Assembly: GCA_002256345.1 (NCBI GenBank) | Contig: NKIY01000020.1 | Coordinates: 1 to 32,304, forward strand | DNA length: 32,304 nt | Direction: 5' to 3' | Source: Bradyrhizobiaceae bacterium PARB1 | GTDB taxonomy: Bacteria; Pseudomonadota; Alphaproteobacteria; Rhizobiales; Xanthobacteraceae | In this document: positions 17,909 through 25,360 of the stretch, piece after piece | How positions within the stretch are numbered: position 1 is the first letter of the stretch | How the letters are laid out: the number at the start of each line of letters is the position of its first letter | The notes under the pieces: model-generated | Databases searched by the model: none | The model's input: only the letters and a program-made list of their open reading frames with translations | Told to the model about the DNA's origin: nothing | Program-made: the position numbers and the translations under genes

Positions 17909-18994
17909 ATGCGCAAGGCGGGACTGGCATTGGTTGCGCTGCTGCTGGCCTCGCCTGCAGGGGCGCAGCAACGCGTTGTCAATTTCTACAACTGGTCGAA
18001 CTACATGGCGCCGGGAGTCCTTGAGGACTTCACGAAGGAAACCGGTATCAAGGTTGTTTACGACACATTCGATGCCAATGAGACGCTGGAGACGCGACTA
18101 TTGGCAGGGAAATCCGGCTACGATGTCGTTGTGCCGACTGCCTATTTCCTGCAGCGTCAAATTAAGGCGAAGGTTTTCCAGCCGCTCGACAAGAGCAAGC
18201 TGCCGAACTTGAAGAACGCTTGGCCGGAAGTCACGAAGCGCCTCGCCACCTACGATCCCGACAACCTGCATGCCGCCAATTACATGTGGGGCACCACCGG
18301 CATCGGTTACAACGTCAAGCAGATGGCGAAAATCCTCGGCCCCGATGCGAAGATCGATAGCTGGGATATCGTCTTCAGGCCTGAGAACCTTGCGAAGTTC
18401 AAGGATTGCGGCGTCCATATGCTGGACAGTGCCGACGATATCCTGCCGGCGGCGCTGAATTATCTCGGTCTCGATCCGAATTCGACCAAGCAGCCCGATC
18501 TGGAGAAGGCTGCTGATCTCGTCGCGAAAATCAGGCCGAGCGTGCGAAAATTCCACTCGTCCGAATATCTGAACGGCCTTGCGACCGGTGAAATCTGCCT
18601 TGTGGTCGGCTGGTCCGGCGACATCATCCAGGCCCGCGCCCGTGCGGCGGAGTCGAAGAACGGCGTCGAGATCGGCTATGCGATCCCGAAAGAGGGCGCT
18701 CAGATGTTCTTCGACAATTTTGCCATTCCGACAGACGCAAAGAATGTCAGCGAGGCCTACGCGCTGATCGACTATCTTTATCGGCCCGAGGTCGCCGCGA
18801 GGAACTCGAACTATCTCGGCTATGCCAATGGCAATCTCGCCAGCCAGAAGCTGATCGATGCGAAGATCATCCAGGATAAGACGATCTATCCGGATGAGGC
18901 GATGCTCGCGAAGCTGTTCATCATCACGGCACGCGATCCGCAGACGCAGCGGGTGATCAACCGGCTGTGGACCAAAGTGAAGACAGGGAAGTAA
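17909..18994 (+). CDS. PotF-type periplasmic polyamine-binding protein
   Basis: A 361-residue extracellular solute-binding protein (family 1, PotD/PotF type). MRKAGLALVALLLASPAGA is a signal peptide, with cleavage before QQRVVNFYNWSNYM. That segment and GYDVVVPTAYFLQRQI, YMWGTTGIGYN and MFFDNFAIPTDAKN are typical of spermidine/putrescine-binding proteins. Start 17909 is preferred over the ATG six bases earlier because GAAAGAGG then has normal spacing. No permease or ATPase genes lie alongside, so it either serves a transporter encoded elsewhere or has a sensory role. Ligand identity (putrescine, spermidine or an amine-like compound) is not certain. Confidence 0.9.
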   Translation: MRKAGLALVALLLASPAGAQQRVVNFYNWSNYMAPGVLEDFTKETGIKVVYDTFDANETLETRLLAGKSGYDVVVPTAYFLQRQIKAKVFQPLDKSKLPNLKNAWPEVTKRLATYDPDNLHAANYMWGTTGIGYNVKQMAKILGPDAKIDSWDIVFRPENLAKFKDCGVHMLDSADDILPAALNYLGLDPNSTKQPDLEKAADLVAKIRPSVRKFHSSEYLNGLATGEICLVVGWSGDIIQARARAAESKNGVEIGYAIPKEGAQMFFDNFAIPTDAKNVSEAYALIDYLYRPEVAARNSNYLGYANGNLASQKLIDAKIIQDKTIYPDEAMLAKLFIITARDPQTQRVINRLWTKVKTGK

Positions 18995-18998
18995 CTCT

Positions 18999-19030
18999 CC
19001 TGTCGTCCCCGCGTCCGCCGGGACGACAGG
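18999..19030. terminator. perfect hairpin between convergent genes
   Basis: CCTGTCGTCCC (18999-19009), a ten-base loop and GGGACGACAGG (19020-19030) form an 11-base perfect stem occupying the entire gap between the stops of the PotF-like gene and lpxXL. There is no T-run on either side, so it may be a bidirectional mRNA-end stabiliser or a dispersed palindrome rather than a classic terminator. Confidence 0.55.
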
Positions 19031-19975
19031 CTACGAGAGCGGCCGCCACCGGCGATGCAGCCACAGCCACTGGTCGGGATATTCCCTGATCCAGCTTTCC
19101 AGCACCGACGTCACCGCCTGCATGGTGCCGGCAATGTCCACCTTGCCGTCAGCGCTGCGCACCGGTTTCACTTCCTCCGACAGCTCGATGCGGAAGCGGT
19201 GGTTCGGCAGACGGATCACGCGCACGCCATGGATCGGACAATCCACCTGGCGCAGCAACCGCGCCAGCATCGGATTGGCGCGCGTCTTGCGGCCGAAGAA
19301 GTCCACCTCCGCGCCCTTGGTGAACCACTGGTCCACCAGCATCGCCACGTGCTTGCCCTCATCGAGCGCATGCGCGAGCTTCACCGGCGCGTCGTGGCTC
19401 GCAGCGATGAGATTGCCCATGCTCACCGCACGGATCGACTTGATGGCGCGATCGGCGGCGGCGATATTCGGCGGGCGATACAGCACGGCCGTATCGAGGC
19501 CATGCGCAACAGCAGCGAGGGCAGGGATTTCCCAATTGCCGAGATGGCTGGCGAAGATCAGGGCCGGCTTGCCGTCGTCGCGAAGCGCATCGAATATCTC
19601 GCCGGTGCGCTTTGAGAATTCCACATTGCTCTGCTTGCCGGGATTGCTGGCATCATAGTCCCAGATGCGGTCGAGATGCGCGAATTCCGCGCCGATCCGC
19701 CCGACATTGTCCCAGACGCCGGTGACGATGCGGTCGATCTCTTCCGGGGATTTCTCGGGGAAGGCCGCGGTGAGGTTCGCACGCGCGATTTTGTCCTCGC
19801 GAAACAGCGGGCCGATGCGGCGGGTGATCTTGCCAAAGAGATTGGCGGTCTTGATCGGATCGAAATAGCGCGTGGTGCGCAGCATGCCGATGGTCAGCGC
19901 GCCAACGGCGGCTTCGCCTGCGGGCTTCAGGGCGTCGCGGATGCGCGCCTTGGTGCGAAGCAGCAGGCGGAGCAT
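19031..19975 (-). CDS. lpxXL: lipid A very-long-chain acyltransferase LpxXL
   Basis: A 314-residue LpxL/HtrB-family acyltransferase. The catalytic motif is His144...Glu149 in SHLGNWE, and ALDEGKHVAMLVDQWFTKG is the second family block. In rhizobia, LpxXL moves the C26-C28 hydroxylated acyl chain from AcpXL onto the secondary position of lipid A at the inner face of the inner membrane. The call of LpxXL rather than LpxL or LpxM rests on its position as last gene of the acpXL-type cluster. The start shares one base with the adh2XL stop (TGATG), indicating translational coupling. Complete. Confidence 0.9.
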   Translation of the reverse strand: MLRLLLRTKARIRDALKPAGEAAVGALTIGMLRTTRYFDPIKTANLFGKITRRIGPLFREDKIARANLTAAFPEKSPEEIDRIVTGVWDNVGRIGAEFAHLDRIWDYDASNPGKQSNVEFSKRTGEIFDALRDDGKPALIFASHLGNWEIPALAAVAHGLDTAVLYRPPNIAAADRAIKSIRAVSMGNLIAASHDAPVKLAHALDEGKHVAMLVDQWFTKGAEVDFFGRKTRANPMLARLLRQVDCPIHGVRVIRLPNHRFRIELSEEVKPVRSADGKVDIAGTMQAVTSVLESWIREYPDQWLWLHRRWRPLS

Positions 19976-20997
19976 CAGAATTTGACGATAATCTTGCCGA
20001 ACACCTGACGCGTCTCCATCCGCTTCAGCGCAGTGGCGACGTCGTCCAGCGGCACTTCGGTATCGATCACGGGCAGCATGCCGTCGGCCATCTTGTCGAG
20101 GCTCTCGGAGATGTTGCGCATAGATGCGCCGAAGGAGCCGAAGATGCGATATTGCTGCTGGAACAGCTGCATCAGGTTGATGGTGGTGCTCGGTCCCGAG
20201 GTCGAGCCGCAGGTGACGAGGCGGCCGCCGCGCTTCATCACCAGCAGCGAGCCGTTGAACGTGTCGGCACCGACATGCTCGAACACGACATCGACACCCT
20301 TCTTCTTCGTGATCTTGCGCGTCTCGCCTTCGAAGCGATCCTTGCGGTAGTTAATCACGTAGTCGGCGCCGAGCTTCTTCACGCCCTCGATCTTGCTGTC
20401 ATCGCCCACGGTGGTGATGACGGTGCAGCCGATCTTCTTTGCCATCATGATGGCGACAGTGCCGATGCCGGAGCCGCCCGCATGGACGAGGATGGTCTCG
20501 CCGGGCTGGAGTTTCGCATTGTCGAACAGCATGTGCTGCACGGTCGAGAAGGCGATCGGCGCGCAGGCGATATCGGTGAAGGAGAGCTTGTCCGGCGCGG
20601 GGATGACAAGTCGTGCCGGCATGTTCATCAGTTCGCGTGCAAAGCCGTCGATGTGGAAGCCGTAGAGGCCGCCGACATTCTCGCAAAAGTTATCGCGGCC
20701 GTCCTGGCAGGCCTTGCAGTGGCCGCAGGTCAGCGCGCCGTACATGGCGACCTTCTGGCCCGGCTTGAAATTGGTGACGCCTTCACCGACCGCGGCGATC
20801 TCGCCAGACGCTTCAGCGCCGATGGTGATCGGCAGCTTGCGCTTGGCAAAGGCCATGCCGCGATAGCCCCAGACGTCGATATGGTTGAGGCCGACCGCGC
20901 GGACGCGGATCTGCACTTCGCCGGCTGCGGGCGGCGGGGGCGGGGGAACGTCGGCGGTGACCAGCTCGCGTTCGGCAGCAAGATTGAGCGCACGCAT
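19975..20997 (-). CDS. adh2XL: MDR-family dehydrogenase of the VLCFA cluster
   Basis: A 340-residue medium-chain dehydrogenase/reductase starting MRALNLAAERELVTADVP. The structural zinc lobe is present (CGHCKACQDGRDNFC, four Cys), as is the nucleotide-binding segment HAGGSGIGTVAIMMAKKIG. The catalytic-zinc Cys expected after NHIDVW is replaced (GYRG), and the usual GHE motif is GAE, so the protein may be a zinc-independent enoyl or quinone-type reductase. In rhizobial acpXL clusters this gene sits between fabF1XL and lpxXL as here, and is thought to take part in very-long-chain acyl synthesis; a reductive step is inferred. The precise reaction is unknown. Confidence 0.85.
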   Translation of the reverse strand: MRALNLAAERELVTADVPPPPPPAAGEVQIRVRAVGLNHIDVWGYRGMAFAKRKLPITIGAEASGEIAAVGEGVTNFKPGQKVAMYGALTCGHCKACQDGRDNFCENVGGLYGFHIDGFARELMNMPARLVIPAPDKLSFTDIACAPIAFSTVQHMLFDNAKLQPGETILVHAGGSGIGTVAIMMAKKIGCTVITTVGDDSKIEGVKKLGADYVINYRKDRFEGETRKITKKKGVDVVFEHVGADTFNGSLLVMKRGGRLVTCGSTSGPSTTINLMQLFQQQYRIFGSFGASMRNISESLDKMADGMLPVIDTEVPLDDVATALKRMETRQVFGKIIVKF

Positions 20998-21033
20998 GGG
21001 CCGTGTCTCCGGGCTAAGATGTTGATTTCTGAG

Positions 21034-21073
21034 GCCTGCGTATCGCCGGTTCACGCAGGCGCGTCAACCGGCG
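21034..21073 (-). other. two interleaved inverted repeats between fabF1XL and adh2XL
   Basis: GCCTGCG (21034-21040) pairs with CGCAGGC (21054-21060), and CGCCGGTT (21044-21051) pairs with AACCGGCG (21066-21073). The order A-B-A'-B' means the stems are either alternatives or form a pseudoknot. They lie in the 83-base mRNA gap between the fabF1XL stop and the adh2XL start. Confidence 0.5.
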
Positions 21074-21080
21074 AGAGGCG

Positions 21081-22361
21081 CTATACCGGCTCGCCGGTGA
21101 GGATCAGTGAGGCGTTCTGGCCGCCGAATCCGAAGGAATTCGACATCACCGCGGTAACGCGGGCGTCGCGGGCGGTGTTGGGAACCACGTCGAACGGAAT
21201 GGCCGGATCAGGTACGTCGTAATTGATGGTCGGCGGGATGCGCTGATGCTCCAGCGTGAGCAGGGAGAACACCGCTTCCACTGCACCGGCGGCGGAAAGC
21301 GTGTGACCGACCATCGATTTGTTCGACGATACCGGAATGGTCTTGGCGAGTTCACCGAACACGGTGGAGATGCCCAGATATTCCATCTTGTCGTTTTCCG
21401 GCGTGCCGGTGCCGTGAGCGTTGATGTAATCGATCTGGTCAACGGTCATGCCGGCATCGATCAGGCCGTTCTTGACGCAGCCGATGATCGGCTTGCCGTC
21501 CGGGCTCGAGCGGGTGCGGTGGAAACTGTCGGCGAGTTCGCCGCAGCCGGCGACGATGCCGAGGATCTTTGCGCCACGCGCCTTGGCCGCCTCCAGGCTT
21601 TCAAGCACCAGTGCACCGGCGCCTTCGGCCATCACAAAGCCTTCGCGGTTCTTGGCGAAGGGCCGGGAGGCCTTGGAGGGCGTCTCGTTGTTGGTCGAGA
21701 GCGCTGACAGCAGCGAGAAGCGGATCAGCGCTTCCGGATTGACCGAACCATCGGTGCCGACACACAGCGCGGCATCGGCCTCGCCGCGGCGAATTGCTTC
21801 GACGCCGAGCTGGATCGCGGTCGCGCCCGATGCACAGGCGGTCGAGAGCGAGATTGGCGAGCCCTTGGTACCGAATGCGTCGGCGAGCGAGTCCGCCACC
21901 GAGCCGAACAGGAAGCGGCGATGATATTCGGTGAAGCCGCCGGAGCCGGCGGTGCGCAGTAGCGTGTCGTAGTTAATGTCCGTGTTGGCGCCAGCAGCCT
22001 TGGCAAGTGCCTGGCGTTGCGGCCACTCCACTTCAACTGGAGCGACGGCGAGAAACAGCGGCCCAGGGAAATCACCCTTGGCGCCGATTCCGGCCTGCGC
22101 GATGGCTTCTTCGGCAACGAGTTCGCCGAGCTTCTCGCCGAGATCGGTGGAAGAGAACGGATCGACATTGAGGAAATCGACCGTGCCGGCCATCGTGGTT
22201 TTCATGCCGTCGATGGGGAAGCGAGTGATGGTGCGGATACCGGATTCGCCGGCCGTCAGTTTCTTCCAGTTGTCGGACTTGCCGGCGCCGAGCGAAGTCG
22301 CAACGCCCATGCCGGTGACGACGACGATCGGTCGACCGAATTTATCGCGGGTTGCTGACAT
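21081..22361 (-). CDS. fabF1XL: 3-oxoacyl-ACP synthase II of the VLCFA cluster
   Basis: A 426-residue condensing enzyme with a complete KASII active site: Cys176 in STACASGA, His316 in NAHGTGTPEND and His353 in SNKSMVGHTLSAAG; the C-terminal SNSFGFGGQNASL is also intact. It should elongate the acyl chain on AcpXL by two carbons per cycle toward C26-C28. A good GGAG lies six bases before the start. It follows fabF2XL by 34 bases and precedes adh2XL. The pairing of one competent and one degenerate KAS subunit resembles the KS/chain-length-factor pairs of type II polyketide synthases, which is inference. Confidence 0.93.
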   Translation of the reverse strand: MSATRDKFGRPIVVVTGMGVATSLGAGKSDNWKKLTAGESGIRTITRFPIDGMKTTMAGTVDFLNVDPFSSTDLGEKLGELVAEEAIAQAGIGAKGDFPGPLFLAVAPVEVEWPQRQALAKAAGANTDINYDTLLRTAGSGGFTEYHRRFLFGSVADSLADAFGTKGSPISLSTACASGATAIQLGVEAIRRGEADAALCVGTDGSVNPEALIRFSLLSALSTNNETPSKASRPFAKNREGFVMAEGAGALVLESLEAAKARGAKILGIVAGCGELADSFHRTRSSPDGKPIIGCVKNGLIDAGMTVDQIDYINAHGTGTPENDKMEYLGISTVFGELAKTIPVSSNKSMVGHTLSAAGAVEAVFSLLTLEHQRIPPTINYDVPDPAIPFDVVPNTARDARVTAVMSNSFGFGGQNASLILTGEPV

Positions 22362-22395
22362 TTTTTCTCCGTCGCCCGTGCGGGCCGCTCGTAAC

Positions 22396-23601
22396 TTAAA
22401 TCGCTTCGACCAGTGCCATGCCTTCGCCGCGCCAGTGGCCGGTGCCGATCACGACAATCTGGGACGGCGCCCTAGACATTTCAATCTCAGTGCCGGTGGA
22501 ATCGTTCGGTGCATAAAGCGCGCCGCGTGACAGAGACATTGCCGCAAGGCCGATGCCGAGCGGAAACTGCGTCTCGACCGCGTGACCGAAGGACGAGCCC
22601 GTCGCGCGTACCGGAACGTCCGCATGCTGCTTGAGAAAGCTCAATTCTTCCGACGTCGCAGGTTCTGCGCCGGTGGCGCCGGTGATGATCGCTGTGTTCT
22701 GCTCGGCTGCACCGACCTTGGCCCAAAGATTGCCGAGCGATGCGGTGACTTCGCCGCCATCCTTGCGGCGTGCACGATCTGCGACGACCGTCTTTAGCCG
22801 TGCGAACGGTTTCGCGCCGCGCGCTTCTGCATGGGCCTTCGACTCGATGACGAGGAAGGCACCGCCGGAGCCGAGCGCAAAACCGCTATTATCCTTGCGG
22901 CCCCACACTGACGAATACTTGTCGCGCAGGTTGAAGTTGTCGAATTCGTACAGCAGCAGCATGTCTTTGCGCTCGCCATTATGCCCGGCGCCGACAAGAG
23001 CGATGTCGCTCTGGCCGTCAGCGATGCGCGCGAGCGCGATGCGCACGGCATCGACGCCTGCCGCTTCCTCGCCCATGAAGGTGCGGGATGAACCGGTGAC
23101 GCCATGCACGATGGCAATATTGCCGGCGAGCAGGTTCGAAAGCTGGGCAAGGAAGAGGGTGGGGCGAAGATCGTTGAGCAGCTTCTCGTTCAGGTAGCTT
23201 GGCGTTGCGTCGCCGTGGGCTTCCGAATTGAGGATGCTGGAGTCGACATTCAGATCGCGCTCGCCGCCACCGGCCGCGACGATCATATCCATCTTCGAGA
23301 GGATATCCTTGTTGCCCTTCACGCCAGCGCTATCGAGCGCCAGGCCGGCGGCATAGGTGCCGATGCGCTGCCAGGCTTCCATCTGGCGCTGATCGCCCTT
23401 TTTGGGGATCTGCGCATCGTAGCTGACCGGCACCAACGGATGCACCACATAGGGCGCAAAGGTCGTCTCGTCGACATTGACGCGTTTGCCATTCAGCGCA
23501 TCCCAATGCGCCTCGGGGCCTTCGCCGAGCGACGACACGATGCCGATACCGGTGATCCAGGCTTCGACGGGTTCGTGGGCGATGGGGCGGGTTTCTGCCA
23601 T
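22396..23601 (-). CDS. fabF2XL: KAS-like subunit FabF2XL, catalytically degenerate
   Basis: A 401-residue beta-ketoacyl synthase-fold protein starting MAETRPIAHEPVEAW; the frame is open upstream to 23721 but that part looks non-coding. Aligned with its neighbour FabF1XL, the nucleophile Cys falls at Glu179 (MGEEAAGVDAV), the first His falls at Gly308 (IITGATGAE) and only the second His, His340 (SSFGHAV), is kept. It should therefore not condense acyl chains by the normal mechanism. Position between acpXL and fabF1XL matches the rhizobial clusters. A likely role is a chain-length-factor-like partner of FabF1XL. The alignment was made by eye. Confidence 0.88.
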   Translation of the reverse strand: MAETRPIAHEPVEAWITGIGIVSSLGEGPEAHWDALNGKRVNVDETTFAPYVVHPLVPVSYDAQIPKKGDQRQMEAWQRIGTYAAGLALDSAGVKGNKDILSKMDMIVAAGGGERDLNVDSSILNSEAHGDATPSYLNEKLLNDLRPTLFLAQLSNLLAGNIAIVHGVTGSSRTFMGEEAAGVDAVRIALARIADGQSDIALVGAGHNGERKDMLLLYEFDNFNLRDKYSSVWGRKDNSGFALGSGGAFLVIESKAHAEARGAKPFARLKTVVADRARRKDGGEVTASLGNLWAKVGAAEQNTAIITGATGAEPATSEELSFLKQHADVPVRATGSSFGHAVETQFPLGIGLAAMSLSRGALYAPNDSTGTEIEMSRAPSQIVVIGTGHWRGEGMALVEAI

Positions 23602-23621
23602 GGGACGGTACCTTAGAGAGG

Positions 23622-23642
23622 GCCCGGGACGGAGGCCCGGGC
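23622..23642 (-). other. GC hairpin in the fabF2XL leader
   Basis: GCCCGGG (23622-23628), a seven-base loop and CCCGGGC (23636-23642) form a perfect 7-base stem about 20 bases upstream of the fabF2XL start on the mRNA, close enough to affect ribosome access. Confidence 0.5.
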
Positions 23643-23680
23643 AGGAAGCGCAGGCGCTTCGCCATGGTGTCCATATGCCT

Positions 23681-23707
23681 GCACCGATCTCATGGGAAGA
23701 TCGGTGC
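23681..23707 (-). other. 10-base-stem hairpin in the acpXL-fabF2XL gap
   Basis: GCACCGATCT (23681-23690), loop CATGGGA and AGATCGGTGC (23698-23707) form a perfect stem, 49 bases after the acpXL stop on the mRNA. No T-run follows in the direction of transcription, so it could be a partial attenuator or processing/stability element that lets acpXL be made in excess over the enzymes. Confidence 0.55.
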
Positions 23708-23755
23708 GGGTTTGAACGCAATCATCGAACCGTAAGGAGCGTTACGCGCCGGGCC

Positions 23756-24037
23756 TTACGCACCCTTGGCGGCAACCAGTTCATCGATGCGGGCGCTGAG
23801 ATTCTTCAGGACGAAGTACTGTTCGGTGGTCGCCTTGCCGTCGTTGACTTCCTGGGTCCACTTTTCCAGCGGCAGCTTGATCCCGAATGCCTTGTCGATC
23901 GCGAAGGCGATGTCGAGGAAGTCGAGGCTGTCGATGCCCAGATCGTCGATGGCGTGGCTTTCCGGCGTGATCGTGTCGCGCGGGATGTCGCAGGTTTCCG
24001 CGATGATGGTAGCGACCTGATCGAATGTGGAGGACAT
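23756..24037 (-). CDS. acpXL: acyl carrier protein AcpXL
   Basis: A 93-residue special acyl carrier protein. Ser37 in [18 protein letters not shown] is the phosphopantetheine attachment site, and the C-terminal segment [21 protein letters not shown] matches the AcpXL type dedicated to the very-long-chain hydroxy fatty acid of rhizobial lipid A; it differs from housekeeping AcpP. Start MSSTFDQV is chosen for length and an AAAGG seven bases upstream; the frame extends to 24085 without supporting sequence. First gene of the cluster. Confidence 0.96.
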   Translation of the reverse strand: MSSTFDQVATIIAETCDIPRDTITPESHAIDDLGIDSLDFLDIAFAIDKAFGIKLPLEKWTQEVNDGKATTEQYFVLKNLSARIDELVAAKGA

Positions 24038-24226
24038 TACTAAGCCTTTGATATATTGGAGATAAATTTCGTTCTGCGCGCGCAAAGGCTAGGCTTCGCC
24101 CCGGTTTGGGCCGGTTCGCCGCAGGAGTCGTTTGCCCATATATCGGAGCGGACGCGCCAGTTCAATGCAGTTGAGCGGTTGCTCACCAACGCGTTGTGGG
24201 CGGTGGAAAGGTGCCAGGAACGGGGA

Positions 24227-24562
24227 TCAGGAATGCGGGGTGGCGATCCGGGCGCAGTCGCGGCGTCCCATCAGGACGCAATCCTGGGTTTTGCGGAGGT
24301 CAGCAATGGTAACCGCGAGCCAGATACCGGCACCGACCAGCAGGGCTGTGAAGGTGAAGGCGGCGGCGTTGGCCAGCATGCGATGACGGAAGTCGTCGGC
24401 CTCGGCATTCTGCTGATAGCGCGAAAGGTCGCCCGCTGGCTTTAGTGCAGTGCGGGAGGCGGGGACTGTCGGATGATTGGGTAGCGTGGTCGATGCACGT
24501 GGCACGAAGCGCAGCACGCGGTGCTCGTCGTCGTCCCGGATGATCGGCTGCTGGCTTTTCAT
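24227..24562 (-). CDS. small single-pass membrane protein
   Basis: A 111-residue protein starting MKSQQPIIRDDDEHRV. The first 60 residues are hydrophilic, then one hydrophobic segment at about 65-86 (ANAAAFTFTALLVGAGIWLAV) and a short tail TQDCVLMGRRDCARI with two Cys eight residues apart. Protein-like composition and this tail resemble small conserved Bradyrhizobium hypothetical proteins from memory. Lies upstream of acpXL in the same orientation, 189 bases away, and divergent from the ParB-like gene. No ribosome binding site is obvious. Function unknown. Confidence 0.65.
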   Translation of the reverse strand: MKSQQPIIRDDDEHRVLRFVPRASTTLPNHPTVPASRTALKPAGDLSRYQQNAEADDFRHRMLANAAAFTFTALLVGAGIWLAVTIADLRKTQDCVLMGRRDCARIATPHS

Positions 24563-24733
24563 GATCGGTCGTCTGCGAAACTAATAACCGACGGTAGCAC
24601 GACGATGCGCCGTTGAGTCGGGAAAAGTCGCATAACGGCAATGTCGTGATGATCGGTGATGACGTGGAACTGATCGTCGAGGCCCGGTCGCTGTGTCATA
24701 GTCGCTCTGGCAAATGCATTCATGGAGCCTGAC

Positions 24734-25360
24734 ATGTCGAACATTCGAGAGCCGATCCTCCAACCGGTCCCGATCCTGTCGCTGCGTCCAACGCAGATGA
24801 CTGTCGGCATGCGCGAGGTCAAGGAGAAGAGGAAGCGCTGGCGCGAGCAGAAATCGACGCGCAAGCAGGCCGAGTCTCTCGGAAAGCATATGATCCCGGT
24901 CGTGCTGGGTCCCGATAAGCGTCACTATGTCGTCGACCACCATCATCTCGCGCGGGCGTTGCACGATGAAGGTGTCAAAGACGTTCTGGTTACCGTGATT
25001 GCCGATCTCACCATGGTCGACAAGAACGCTTTCTGGAGCGTGCTGGATCATCGCCGCTGGGCCTATCCCTATGACGGCAAGGGCGAGCGGCGGCAGTTCA
25101 AGGATATTCCGAAATCGGTGACGGGGCTGAAGGACGACCCATATCGCAGCCTGGCCGGTGAAATCCGTCGCGCCGGCGGCTATGCCAAGGATACCACGCC
25201 GTTCAGCGAATTCCTGTGGGCGGACCTGTTTCGCCGGCGTATCGCGCGCAAGGCTGTCGAAGCCGATTTCGCCTCTGCGATGGAGAAAGCACTGGCGATC
25301 GCGAAGAGCAAGGACGCGATCTATTTGCCGGGCTGGTGTGGCCCGTCATCGGACAACTGA
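24734..25360 (+). CDS. ParB-like (ParBc_2) protein
   Basis: A 208-residue protein; start MSNIREPILQPV is preferred because GGAG lies six bases upstream. The ParB/Srx-like domain is visible: VPILSLRPTQMTVGMREV, then KHMIPVVLGPDKRHYVVDHHHLARALHDEG (about 53-82), with the HYVVDHHH loop in the place where ParB-type proteins bind nucleotide. The rest (WSVLDHRRWAYPYDGKGERR, LPGWCGPSSDN) belongs to the 'putative ParB-like nuclease' family. There is no DNA-binding helix-turn-helix, so it is not the chromosome segregation ParB. Real activity unknown; a CTP/ATP-dependent enzyme or nuclease is possible. Its 3' end overlaps the convergent MgtC gene by 40 bases. Confidence 0.82.
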   Translation: MSNIREPILQPVPILSLRPTQMTVGMREVKEKRKRWREQKSTRKQAESLGKHMIPVVLGPDKRHYVVDHHHLARALHDEGVKDVLVTVIADLTMVDKNAFWSVLDHRRWAYPYDGKGERRQFKDIPKSVTGLKDDPYRSLAGEIRRAGGYAKDTTPFSEFLWADLFRRRIARKAVEADFASAMEKALAIAKSKDAIYLPGWCGPSSDN

